From Deltaproteobacteria bacterium (GTDB taxonomy: Bacteria; Myxococcota; XYA12-FULL-58-9): a DNA stretch of 64,000 nt. Shown here one piece after another: positions 37,636 to 45,153 of the stretch. The notes beneath the pieces are model-generated. The model was not told where the DNA came from. It saw only the letters and a program-made list of their open reading frames with translations, and made no database searches. Position 1 is the stretch's first letter. Every line of letters begins with the position of its first letter. The stretch is from the NCBI GenBank assembly GCA_016218825.1, contig JACRCV010000042.1, positions 50,041 to 114,040 on the forward strand. Direction: 5' to 3'. The position numbers and the translations under genes are program-made.

Positions 37636-39633
37636 CTAGAGCCCGAAGCCGCTGCAGTCGGAGGTCGAGAACGGGATGATCGCGCCCACCTGGCCGGCGA
37701 CGTCGGCGGCGTAGGGCTCGATGGAGCCGATGCCGCTGTCGTTCCACTTGATGTCGGCCACCAGCCACGCCTGGGCGTCGGTGAGGGTGCGGCGGTACTC
37801 CGCCACCTGGATGCCGTTCAAGTAGACGCGCACGGTGTTGCGGGTCGGCTGGGTGCCGCGCCAGTAGTGGATGGCGATGCGGTAGCTCGCCGCCACCGGG
37901 GCGTCGATGTTGATGTTCTCCGGCCCGAGGCCGTTGGTGTCGTCGATGTCGAGGCGCGGGTTCGGCCCGGCGCCGGCGGGGGCGGTGTTGAGCCACACCG
38001 GCTCCTTGTTGGCGAAGTAGCAGTCCCACGGCTCCTCGCAGACGTTCGAGCTCTGCGGCAGGTACATCAAGTGCAGATCCTGGTCGTTGGTCGAGTCGTC
38101 CCAGGTCAGCTGGATGTGGATCCGCGAGCCGGGGATGACCTCGAACTCCACCCGGCTGTCGACGGTGTCGCCGCTCTCGATGCCGTCGGTGTTCGCGACC
38201 TTGAGCGCCACCACGTAGTGCCCGGCGAGCGGCAGCCAGAAGCTGTAGAGCGGCGTGTCGACCCCCTGGTGCTGGAAGTCGAGCGGGTTGGTGCCGATCG
38301 GGTACTCGACGACCGTCCAGGTGTACGAGGTGATGAGGCCCGGATCGGTCGGGTCGCGCGGATCGTAGCTCTGGCGACCGTCGAAGTTGACCCGCCGCAA
38401 CGGCTGGATGTCGGTCGGGTCGGTGTACGGCGCGCCCGGGTTCAGCGGATCGAACTCGCGGAAGCGCGCGATCGCCACCGGGGCGTTGCGCGAATAGGCC
38501 ACCACCGGGATCTCGATCACCGGCTCGTCCGGATCGGTCGACTCGACCACCAGCGTCGTGTGGTACTCGCCCTCGACGTCGGGGGCCTGGAAGTTCACCG
38601 GAATGGTCACCGCTCCCTCGGCGCGGCGGTTGGGGTTGATGGCGTCGGCGCAGTCGAGGTTGCGCTGCAGGATGTCGAAGGGCACCCGGGTCGAGCTGCC
38701 GAAGTAGAAGCGGCCGTCGTCGTTGGTGCCGGGCTTGAAGCCGATGCCGAGGTCGAACGCGGCGCCGTCCTTGTCGACCGTCAGCGCGCACAGCGTGCAG
38801 GCGTCGACGCCGATGAAGGGCTGGCACAAGGCGGTGTTGCGGATCGTCAGCGGCGCGGTGCCGACGGCGGTCAAGCCGATGTTGCCGAAGCTCATCGCGT
38901 TCGCCGCCGGGATCACGCAGGCGCCGCCGCTGCAGTCCTCGACCATCGGCCCGGCGTAGTTGTTGTAGTGGATCTCGACGTCGGGGGCGCCGTTGAAGAC
39001 CGCGGTGGCGGTGACCGAGAGCGTCATCGGCGCGCCGTTTACGGCGTTGGCGGCGTTGGAGTGCACCTCGGCCTGGAGCATGTGCTCGCCCTCTTCGAGC
39101 GGCTGGTAGGCGATACCGAGCAGGTAGACGCCGAAGGCCGGCACCTCGGTGATGCACTCTTTGGCGTCGATGCACGCGGTGTCGCAGCCGTTCACCATCG
39201 CCGGCACCTGGTCGTCAGGACACGCCGGGGCCGCGAGCGCGCAGGTCCTGTGCTCGAGGTTGCAGTCGTAGAGCTTCTTGCCGGCCGCCGGGCTCGAGAA
39301 CGGCCGCTCGCGGTCGGTCGCCGCGACGCCCTCGTAGCTCAGCCAGTGGGCCTCTTGCCAGCGCTGGCCGACGCTCGCGGTGAAGCGGACGCCGCCGATC
39401 TTCAGCGGGATCTGGGTCGGGTTCGACATCTGGAAGATCGCCCACTTGGTGGCGTACACCGGCACCTCGCCGAGGGCGATGCTCAACGTGGCGTCGTCGA
39501 AGCCGTCGTAGGCCTGGCCGGTGGCGTACACCGTCATGTCGAGCCGCGGCGCATGCCGGGTGAGCTTGTCCTCGCGGCAGGCGACGAGCGCCGTCACCAC
39601 GCACAGAATCACTGGTGCAACCGAGGTGCGCAT
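37636..39633 (-). CDS. Large surface lipoprotein with Ig/PKD-like domains
   Basis: 665 residues from ATG 39633 behind GGAGGAG. The signal peptide ends VVTALVACRE, a lipobox. A first region has paired cysteines (YDCNLEHRTCALAAPACPDDQ, GCDTACIDAKEC). Two or three Ig-like domains of the 'choice-of-anchor' type follow (MSFGNIGLTAVGTAPLTIRNTALC, GAVTIPVNFQAPDVEGEYHTTLVVESTDPDEPV), then a PKD-like module (VNFDGRQSYDPRDPTDPGLITSYTWTV) and a C-terminal beta domain with Asp-rich loops (QLTWDDSTNDQDLHLMYLPQ). This type is common on myxobacterial surfaces; it probably binds surfaces or partner proteins. No enzyme motif. Confidence 0.88.
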   Translation of the reverse strand: MRTSVAPVILCVVTALVACREDKLTRHAPRLDMTVYATGQAYDGFDDATLSIALGEVPVYATKWAIFQMSNPTQIPLKIGGVRFTASVGQRWQEAHWLSYEGVAATDRERPFSSPAAGKKLYDCNLEHRTCALAAPACPDDQVPAMVNGCDTACIDAKECITEVPAFGVYLLGIAYQPLEEGEHMLQAEVHSNAANAVNGAPMTLSVTATAVFNGAPDVEIHYNNYAGPMVEDCSGGACVIPAANAMSFGNIGLTAVGTAPLTIRNTALCQPFIGVDACTLCALTVDKDGAAFDLGIGFKPGTNDDGRFYFGSSTRVPFDILQRNLDCADAINPNRRAEGAVTIPVNFQAPDVEGEYHTTLVVESTDPDEPVIEIPVVAYSRNAPVAIARFREFDPLNPGAPYTDPTDIQPLRRVNFDGRQSYDPRDPTDPGLITSYTWTVVEYPIGTNPLDFQHQGVDTPLYSFWLPLAGHYVVALKVANTDGIESGDTVDSRVEFEVIPGSRIHIQLTWDDSTNDQDLHLMYLPQSSNVCEEPWDCYFANKEPVWLNTAPAGAGPNPRLDIDDTNGLGPENINIDAPVAASYRIAIHYWRGTQPTRNTVRVYLNGIQVAEYRRTLTDAQAWLVADIKWNDSGIGSIEPYAADVAGQVGAIIPFSTSDCSGFGL

Positions 39634-39822
39634 CAGATCTCCTCCTTACGCTCACCGAGCCCGCGGCCTGTGTATGCGTACAGGACTGTTACCGACTCCG
39701 TCAACACCCGCTGAGTGGTCTTGACGCTGCAGCCCGCGACCGTCACCTGGCTCATCGCGTGCCGGTCCTGCACGGCGAGATCCGGTCGAAACGGTCCGCG
39801 AGCTCCGCCTCGACGCCGGCCC

Positions 39823-39860
39823 AAAGAAAAGGCCCGGGCGCCATCGCTGACGCCCGGGCC
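39823..39860 (-). terminator. Rho-independent terminator of the eight-cysteine lipoprotein gene
   Basis: On the minus strand GGCCCGGGCG, a ten-base loop, CGCCCGGGCC and then TTTTCTTT. The stem is perfect over ten pairs and lies 29 bases past the stop at 39889. This is the clearest intrinsic terminator in the window. Confidence 0.85.
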
Positions 39861-39888
39861 CTGGGGGTTCACGGACTGCGTCGTTCGA

Positions 39889-41568
39889 CTACGGAACTGC
39901 GCCCGCGAGGCACGCTTGCAGCGCGTCGGTCTTGGTCCAGCCGCACAGCCCGTCGGCTTGGCGCTCGCAGGTGGCGTTCGCGAAGCAGGCGTACCGGTCA
40001 ATGCAGGCGGAGAAGATCGGCACGTCGGCGCAGATCTCGCCCGAGCAGCCGCCGATGACGCAAGGCGCCGGCGCCTCGCACAGCCCGGCGTCGACGCACG
40101 GCCCGAAGCAGGCGCCGATCACGGTCGGCACCTTGCCGCCGTCGCACATCGGCTGGACCATGTCGCACAGCGCGTGCGAGAGGTCGCAGTCGAAGGAGTA
40201 CAGACACTCGCCGTTCCAGCACACGCCGGGGCCGAAGCCGTCGAAGCCGCAGTCGAAGTCCGACTGGCAGGGGATCGGCGCCGGCACGCAGACGCCAACG
40301 CCGCCGAGGCAGTTCGTGCTGCCGGTCGCGGGATCGGTGCAGTTCGGCAGCTCGCACTTGAAGCCGGGGCCGCACTCGCGGTCGGTGCTGCACCCTTGCT
40401 CCGCCGGCACGCAGATGCCCTGCGGCGCCACGAGGCCGCTCGACGAGGACCCTGGAGCCGCGTCACCGCTGCCGGTGCCACCGATCACGCCGCCCATCTC
40501 GCAGATCTCGCCCGGGGCGCAGTCGCCGTCGCTCCAGCAGTAGCGCGAGGCCTCGACGCAGATCCCCTGGCAGAGCGCGATGTCGGCGCACGGCATGTTC
40601 CCCATCGGCTCGCAGGTCGGCAGGCAGTTCATCTCGCACACCGTGCCGTACGGGCAGTCGCGGTCGGAGAGGCAGCCGTTCTGCGCCGCGACGCAGCTGC
40701 CGCCACCGGGGTACGGCGGGGCGAACGACGGGTCGCTGCTGGCGCCGTTCGGATCGCTGCCGGCGCTGCTACCGCCGGAGTTGACGTAGTCGTAGAGCTG
40801 GCAGACGAAGCCCTCGGGGCAGTCCTGGTCGCTCGTGCACTCGGTGGCCGTCGGCTCGCAGACGCCGCTGCACTCGACCGGCGGGCACTCGGCGTCCATC
40901 GGGCAGGCGCCGGTGCAGAACAGCTGGCAGGCCATCCCTCGCGGGCAGTCGCTGTCGCTCCGGCACTCGGTGGGCATCGGCACGCACTCGCCGACGCAGG
41001 GCGGGCAGAAGCCGTCCTCGGCGCAGGCCATCATCGGGCACATCCGCTGCTCGCAGACGAAGCCCGCGGGACACCCGGTGTCGTCGGTGCAGCCCGACTC
41101 GATGATGCACCGGCCATCGACGCAGCGGCCGGCGCCGTTGGCGCTCGAGCTCACGCAGTCGTCGTCCGACTGGCACTCCGGCTCGGTGGTCACGCACGAC
41201 GAGAAGATGATGGCGCCGTCGATGTAGGCGCAGACGACGCAGTCCGGGTCGGGGAGAGTCACCACGACGCAGCCGACCGCGGTGGTGCCGCAGCCCTGGT
41301 CTTCGGTCGTGCCGTCGGGGAGGATGCAACGCTGGCAGGTCGTGCCGGTCCGCATGTCGACGTCGACCTCGACCGTCTCGCAGCTGCCGGTGTACGGGAG
41401 CGTCTGGCACTCGCCCTGATCATTGCAGTACTGCAGGTCGCCGTTCGCCAGACGGTTGAACGTCAGAGTCTTGGTGTTCCCGAGGTTGTCGCCGGACCCC
41501 TGGCTACACGCCAAGAGCCCGACGGTACACAGCGCGCCAAACCCCATCATCGCCAATTGCTTCGACAT
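39889..41568 (-). CDS. Cys-rich lipoprotein with C-terminal eight-cysteine cluster
   Basis: 559 residues from ATG 41568 (MSKQLAMMGFGALCTVGLLACSQG, lipobox LLAC). About eight loops of the pattern ECxSDxDCPxGxxCxx...C follow, each likely held by disulfides (ECQSDDDC, ECRSDSDCPRGMACQL, GCLSDRDCPYGTVCEM, GCSTDRECGPGFKCEL). The last 60 residues (CVIGGCSGEICADVPIFSACIDRYACF ... CGWTKTDALQACL) match the eight-cysteine-cluster domain known from myxobacterial surface proteins. Ser/Gly-rich linkers separate blocks. Located on the outer membrane; binding partner unknown. A strong terminator follows. Confidence 0.9.
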   Translation of the reverse strand: MSKQLAMMGFGALCTVGLLACSQGSGDNLGNTKTLTFNRLANGDLQYCNDQGECQTLPYTGSCETVEVDVDMRTGTTCQRCILPDGTTEDQGCGTTAVGCVVVTLPDPDCVVCAYIDGAIIFSSCVTTEPECQSDDDCVSSSANGAGRCVDGRCIIESGCTDDTGCPAGFVCEQRMCPMMACAEDGFCPPCVGECVPMPTECRSDSDCPRGMACQLFCTGACPMDAECPPVECSGVCEPTATECTSDQDCPEGFVCQLYDYVNSGGSSAGSDPNGASSDPSFAPPYPGGGSCVAAQNGCLSDRDCPYGTVCEMNCLPTCEPMGNMPCADIALCQGICVEASRYCWSDGDCAPGEICEMGGVIGGTGSGDAAPGSSSSGLVAPQGICVPAEQGCSTDRECGPGFKCELPNCTDPATGSTNCLGGVGVCVPAPIPCQSDFDCGFDGFGPGVCWNGECLYSFDCDLSHALCDMVQPMCDGGKVPTVIGACFGPCVDAGLCEAPAPCVIGGCSGEICADVPIFSACIDRYACFANATCERQADGLCGWTKTDALQACLAGAVP

Positions 41569-41971
41569 GTTTGCTCTCCTCCGGTTGAGGTGAATCCCTC
41601 AGCGTTCGGAAGACTGCATGTGCTCGAACTGTGCCAAGCGCCGCAGGATAGAAAACCGTTACTATTCCAGGCGTTGATCGGCACGTAGGTGTCAACACCA
41701 GTAAGCGATCGGTGTAGACAATAGGCAGCACAGCGCACACATCGGTTCCCCCGCCCCTGGGCCTTCCCGCCCCCCCGAAAGGTGCCCCGAAAGGTGCCAG
41801 GGACTTCTGGCAGGAGCCATTCGGCCAATTCCTGATGTTGCTGGGCCGAGATAGATGCACCGCTGGATGCAGATGCAGCCCACTCGATCGCCCTCGCCTC
41901 GACCCCGCGCGTGCTGGCGCGCAAGTCCGAAACGTGATCTGGTCGGCGGTCTCCACCAGAAAGGACCAGTC
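41569..41971. other. Divergent 403-base gap with a duplicated GGTGCC element
   Basis: The gap must hold promoters for the Cys-rich lipoprotein (minus) and the barrel protein (plus). At 41771-41802 the sequence CCCGAAAGGTGCC occurs twice in a row, ending in AGGTGCCAGGGACTTC; nearly the same text occurs at 36245-36262. A minus-strand open stretch here (ARAIEWAASASSGASISAQQ ...) has no credible start or stop and may be the remnant of a mobile-element or lost gene. Nothing else is seen. Confidence 0.4.
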
Positions 41972-42739
41972 ATGAAGAAGCGCATCATGTCGACCACGGT
42001 TCTGTCGTTGATCCTCACGCTCGGGGGCGCCGCGCGAGCCCAAGAGCCTGCTGCCGCCGAAGACCAGAAGCTCGGGCTCCTGTTCGCGTTCGGCGGCCTC
42101 GGCTTCAGCACGGCCGGCTTCGAGACCGGACCGACCACCGGCACCAGCATCCTCACGGCATTGACAGGCGGTGGCGCGGGCGGCGGCCTTGGAGTCAAGT
42201 ACATGGTGATGCCGAGCGTGGGAGTGCGAGGCATGCTCAGCTTCGCGACCGCCGGCGCCAAGGACCCCGCCAACCCCGACACCGGCGAGATCGGCGCCGA
42301 CGGGTCGGCGTCGGCGACGGCGTGGGGAGTGGGCGCCGCTGCCGAGTACCACGTCATGACCGGGAAGATACAACCCTATGTGGGCGGCACCCTCCGCTAC
42401 GGCGCCACCAGCACGAAGTCGAAGAACTCGGTTGTGGTCCCGTCAGGCAACGCTCTCGATCAGACAACGGTGGAGAACAACGCGGACTGCGAGACGATCG
42501 CGGGTCGAGAGTACTGCGGCGGCGCCGCCTGGGGCCTCGGCGCCTTGGTCGGCATCGAGTTCTTCCCGTGGCAGAACGTGAGCCTCGCGGCCGAATACCA
42601 AATCGGCTACGCCGCGATCGCCCGCGCCGACCAGAAGGCCACGCTTGGGAACACGACGGTGACCACCAAGCTCGGGGACGAGCACCAATTGGGGATCACG
42701 ACCCTCGGGCTCCTGACGTTGTCGTTCTACTTCATGTAG
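41972..42739 (+). CDS. Outer-membrane beta-barrel protein
   Basis: 255 residues from ATG 41972, behind AAGGA; the track ORF begins 39 codons early. MKKRIMSTTVLSLILTLGGAARAQ is a clear Sec signal peptide. The mature chain alternates hydrophobic and polar residues with Gly-rich turns (GGGLGVKYMVMPSVGVRGMLSFAT, KIQPYVGGTLRYGAT, NVSLAAEYQIGYAAIARAD) and ends in an aromatic strand (LLTLSFYFM), as in eight-stranded barrels of the OmpA/OmpW size. Two cysteines in one loop (ADCETIAGREYCGG) may form a disulfide. Substrate unknown. Confidence 0.85.
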   Translation: MKKRIMSTTVLSLILTLGGAARAQEPAAAEDQKLGLLFAFGGLGFSTAGFETGPTTGTSILTALTGGGAGGGLGVKYMVMPSVGVRGMLSFATAGAKDPANPDTGEIGADGSASATAWGVGAAAEYHVMTGKIQPYVGGTLRYGATSTKSKNSVVVPSGNALDQTTVENNADCETIAGREYCGGAAWGLGALVGIEFFPWQNVSLAAEYQIGYAAIARADQKATLGNTTVTTKLGDEHQLGITTLGLLTLSFYFM

Positions 42740-42815
42740 CCCGAAGGCGGCGCGATCCGCCTCTCGCCTGAGTGGCAAATCGCCGGAGCGGGCCGCGCGC
42801 GGCGGCGGCGCCGGG

Positions 42816-43328
42816 TCAGATGAAGATGATCTGCGCGCCCTCGGCCTTGTCGAAGAAGTCGATGGCCGTCAGCACCCCTTCGATCTGCGGCACGAGGTCG
42901 TCCTTGGTGAGCTTGAACATGTCCATCGCCATCCCGCAGGCGTAGAGCTTGGCGCCGGCGTCCGCGAGGATCTGCAACATCTCGGGGACGTCCGGGATGT
43001 CGAGCTTCTTCATGCCCCGGGCCATCATCTTCGTGGCCATGGCCTCCATCCCCGGCAGACCGCCGAGCATGGTCGGGATGTGCATCGACGGATTGCCCAC
43101 GGTCGGGACGCGCAGCGCCGCGGCGCGCTTCTTTTGAATGATCTCGAGGCCCCAGAAGGTGAAGAACATCATCACGTCGATGCCGCTCATGCGTGCGGCG
43201 TTGCCGAGGATGAGCCCGGGGTACGCCATGTCGAGCGTGCCCTTCGAGCAAATGATGGCGACCTTGCGGGTCGGCTCGGCGTCGGCGCGGGGCGCGGCAT
43301 GCAGGACAGGGGTGGCGGTGGATTGCAT
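42816..43328 (-). CDS. DsrE/DsrF-like sulfur-relay protein
   Basis: 170 residues from ATG 43328. KVAIICSKGTLDMAYPGLILGNAARMSGIDVMMFFTFWGLEII and AGAKLYACGMAMDMFKLTKDD are typical of the DsrE2-type DsrE/F/H superfamily, with one cysteine near the N-terminus (IICSKG) and the conserved one in YACGMAMD that carries persulfide. A Met-rich middle (GGLPGMEAMATKMMARGMKKL) is usual for this subgroup. It is the last gene of the sqr operon, 18 bases after the TusE/DsrC-like gene, so it probably accepts or passes sulfane sulfur produced by Sqr. Confidence 0.93.
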   Translation of the reverse strand: MQSTATPVLHAAPRADAEPTRKVAIICSKGTLDMAYPGLILGNAARMSGIDVMMFFTFWGLEIIQKKRAAALRVPTVGNPSMHIPTMLGGLPGMEAMATKMMARGMKKLDIPDVPEMLQILADAGAKLYACGMAMDMFKLTKDDLVPQIEGVLTAIDFFDKAEGAQIIFI

Positions 43329-43346
43329 GGTGGTCTCCGCGGCTGC

Positions 43347-43661
43347 CTACAAGCAGCTCTTGGGTTTGGGGATCCCGGCGAGCTTGGCGGCGAGCTTGCC
43401 CGGGCCCTTGGGGAACAACCGGTACAAAGCCTTCATGTCGATGCCCGAGAGCTGGGCGACGCGCCGCACCCCGGGCGACACCCCCTGGCGCGCGAAGTCC
43501 TCGCGGCAGAAGGTCAACACCTGCCAGTGCTCGGGAGTGAGCGTCATACCCACCTCGCGCGCGAGGGCTTCGGCGAGAGCCGGAGTCCATTGAGCGGAGT
43601 CACACAGGAACCCATCGACGTCTCGTGTCGGCATCGGCGTGGCGACGGCTTCGCTGACCAT
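43347..43661 (-). CDS. tusE: TusE/DsrC-family sulfur carrier
   Basis: 104 residues from ATG 43661. DVDGFLCDSAQWTPALAEALAREVGMTLTPEHWQVLTFCREDFARQGVSPGVRR is the DsrC/TusE fold, and the end GIPKPKSCL keeps the penultimate persulfide cysteine on its flexible arm. The second arm cysteine of true DsrC, about ten residues before it, is Lys here, so it cannot form the DsrC trisulfide in the usual way and is closer to TusE. It lies 4 bases after sqr and 18 before the DsrE-like gene. Confidence 0.92.
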   Translation of the reverse strand: MVSEAVATPMPTRDVDGFLCDSAQWTPALAEALAREVGMTLTPEHWQVLTFCREDFARQGVSPGVRRVAQLSGIDMKALYRLFPKGPGKLAAKLAGIPKPKSCL

Positions 43662-43665
43662 GGTG

Positions 43666-44931
43666 CTAGCTCCCCTGGGTTTGGCTCGCGCTCGGCGAGG
43701 CGAATTCGAGGCGCTTGCCGGACATCGACAGGCGCGCGGAGACCGGAATCGGGCGACCGGGCAACAGGCCGTTCCAGTAAAGCCAGCGGAACGCCAGCTT
43801 GCCGAGGTGATTCATGCGGCTCTCGGAGAGCAGGCTGAACGGCCCGAGGCCGGCGATCGGGTAGCGGCCCGGCAGAGGATCGACGTCGTAGTTGAAGTCG
43901 ATGAGCATCGCCTTGCCGTGCCCGGTCTCGACGAAACAGTTGGCGTGACCGTCGAACTCCGGCTTCGGTGCCCGGCCGGCGATGGCTTCGAGCAGGTTGG
44001 TCTCGAGCACCTCGGCCTGGAAATGGGCCACCGAGCCGGCCTTGGAGGAGGGCAGCGCGGTCGCGTCGCCGAGCGCGAAGAGCCGTTCCTGGCCTTCCAC
44101 CTGGAGGGTCTGCTTGTGCGTCGGCAGGAAGGCGAGCTCGTTGCCGAGGCCGCTGTCCTCCACGAAGGCGGCTCCCGAATGGGTCGGGATGGAGACCAGG
44201 AGATCGTAGGCGAGCTCGCGTTGGTCGTAGGAACGCAACAGCTTGTGCTCCGCGTCGACCTCGCCGGCGGCGAACTCCCGCTCCAGGGCAATGCCTTTCT
44301 GGGCGAGCAGGTGCTGCATGTGCTTGGCGCACAACGGCCGGGTGAAGGCCGAGTCGAGCGGCGTCGCGTACACCAGCTCGACCTTGTCGCGCATGCCCCG
44401 GCGCGTGAAGAAGGCATCGGCGAGGAAGAGAAACTCGAGCGGCGCCACCGGGCACTTGATCGGCATCTCGACCACGTTCACCACCAGCCGCCCACCACCA
44501 AAGCCGGCGAGGGCCGTGCGTAGGGCTTGCGCGCCTTCGAGGCTGTAAAAGTCGTGAACGTCGCCCCGGGCCCGGCCATCATCGAGGCCCGGCGTCATGT
44601 CGAAACGCAGCCGGGCCCCGCTCGCGACCACCAGGAAGTCGTAGGTGAGGTTCTGGCCATCGTGAAGCTTCACGCTGCGGTGCAGAGGGTCGACCGCCGT
44701 CACCCCGCCCTCGATCCAGGCGACGCCCGAGCTCAGCGTGCGGCGGCGCGGCCTCAACATCGCCGCCTCGTCGTTGGCGCCAAAGGGGAGAAAGAGCAAG
44801 CCGGGCTGATAGAGGTGCAGGGCGGCCGGGTCCACGACTGTGATCATCCAGTCGGCGCCGAGCCTCCTCCGCATCCGGTTCGCCACCATCGTCCCGCCCG
44901 ACCCGGCACCCAACACCAACAGCTGCTTCAT
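43666..44931 (-). CDS. sqr: Sulfide:quinone oxidoreductase-like flavoprotein
   Basis: 421 residues from ATG 44931 behind GAGGAGCG; the track ORF starts 24 codons early inside the promoter. The FAD fold opens MKQLLVLGAGSGGTMVANRM; Cys160 in VEMPIKCPVAPLEF and Cys in GHANCFVETGHGKAML are placed as the redox cysteines of Sqr, and a third lies in RPLCAKHMQ. LFALGDATALPSSKAGSVAHFQAEV is the second FAD motif. It oxidises sulfide or persulfide at the membrane and feeds quinone. Downstream sulfur carriers and a sigma-54-type promoter support the role. Confidence 0.93.
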   Translation of the reverse strand: MKQLLVLGAGSGGTMVANRMRRRLGADWMITVVDPAALHLYQPGLLFLPFGANDEAAMLRPRRRTLSSGVAWIEGGVTAVDPLHRSVKLHDGQNLTYDFLVVASGARLRFDMTPGLDDGRARGDVHDFYSLEGAQALRTALAGFGGGRLVVNVVEMPIKCPVAPLEFLFLADAFFTRRGMRDKVELVYATPLDSAFTRPLCAKHMQHLLAQKGIALEREFAAGEVDAEHKLLRSYDQRELAYDLLVSIPTHSGAAFVEDSGLGNELAFLPTHKQTLQVEGQERLFALGDATALPSSKAGSVAHFQAEVLETNLLEAIAGRAPKPEFDGHANCFVETGHGKAMLIDFNYDVDPLPGRYPIAGLGPFSLLSESRMNHLGKLAFRWLYWNGLLPGRPIPVSARLSMSGKRLEFASPSASQTQGS

Positions 44932-44973
44932 CCGCGCTCCTCGCCCTTGAAACAATGACTGCCATGTTTCTAA

Positions 44974-44989
44974 GCACAAACAATGCCAA
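44974..44989 (-). promoter_or_regulatory. Sigma-54 (-24/-12) promoter of the sqr operon
   Basis: Minus-strand TTGGCATTGTTTGTGC has GG and GC at exactly the spacing of the -24/-12 consensus (TGGCA, then TGC at the end). Transcription would begin near 44962, about 30 bases before the sqr ATG. The gene immediately upstream encodes a sigma-54 activator. The only mismatches are in the less conserved centre. Confidence 0.75.
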
Positions 44990-45048
44990 ACACACTTGCC
45001 CAATAACGCTTGGCAAACAAAGACGCGCTAGGTCGGACCTGAACAATT

Positions 45049-45071
45049 CGTTGCAACATAACAGTGCAACG
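45049..45071. promoter_or_regulatory. Inverted repeat, likely activator-binding site
   Basis: CGTTGCA and TGCAACG are exact inverted arms with nine bases between (centres 16 apart), about 85-110 bases before the predicted start of sqr transcription. That distance and form are usual for enhancer sites of Fis-type activators. A second weaker half site was not found. Confidence 0.6.
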
Positions 45072-45153
45072 TTTCGTGTCACCGGCCAGTTACGAAGCCA
45101 TCGTGAGGACCCCGCGAACGCTCACCGTTTTCGTCACGTTCCTGAAGTCGGGT

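Noticed and set aside
41547-41924. Minus ORF with ISAQQHQELAEWLLPE text as a transposase remnant
   Set aside because: Too short, no start, and no catalytic motif; kept only as a note on the gap.
45001-45030. TTGGCAAACAAAG on the plus strand as a second sigma-54 site
   Set aside because: The -12 GC is not at the required spacing and no plus-strand gene starts there.
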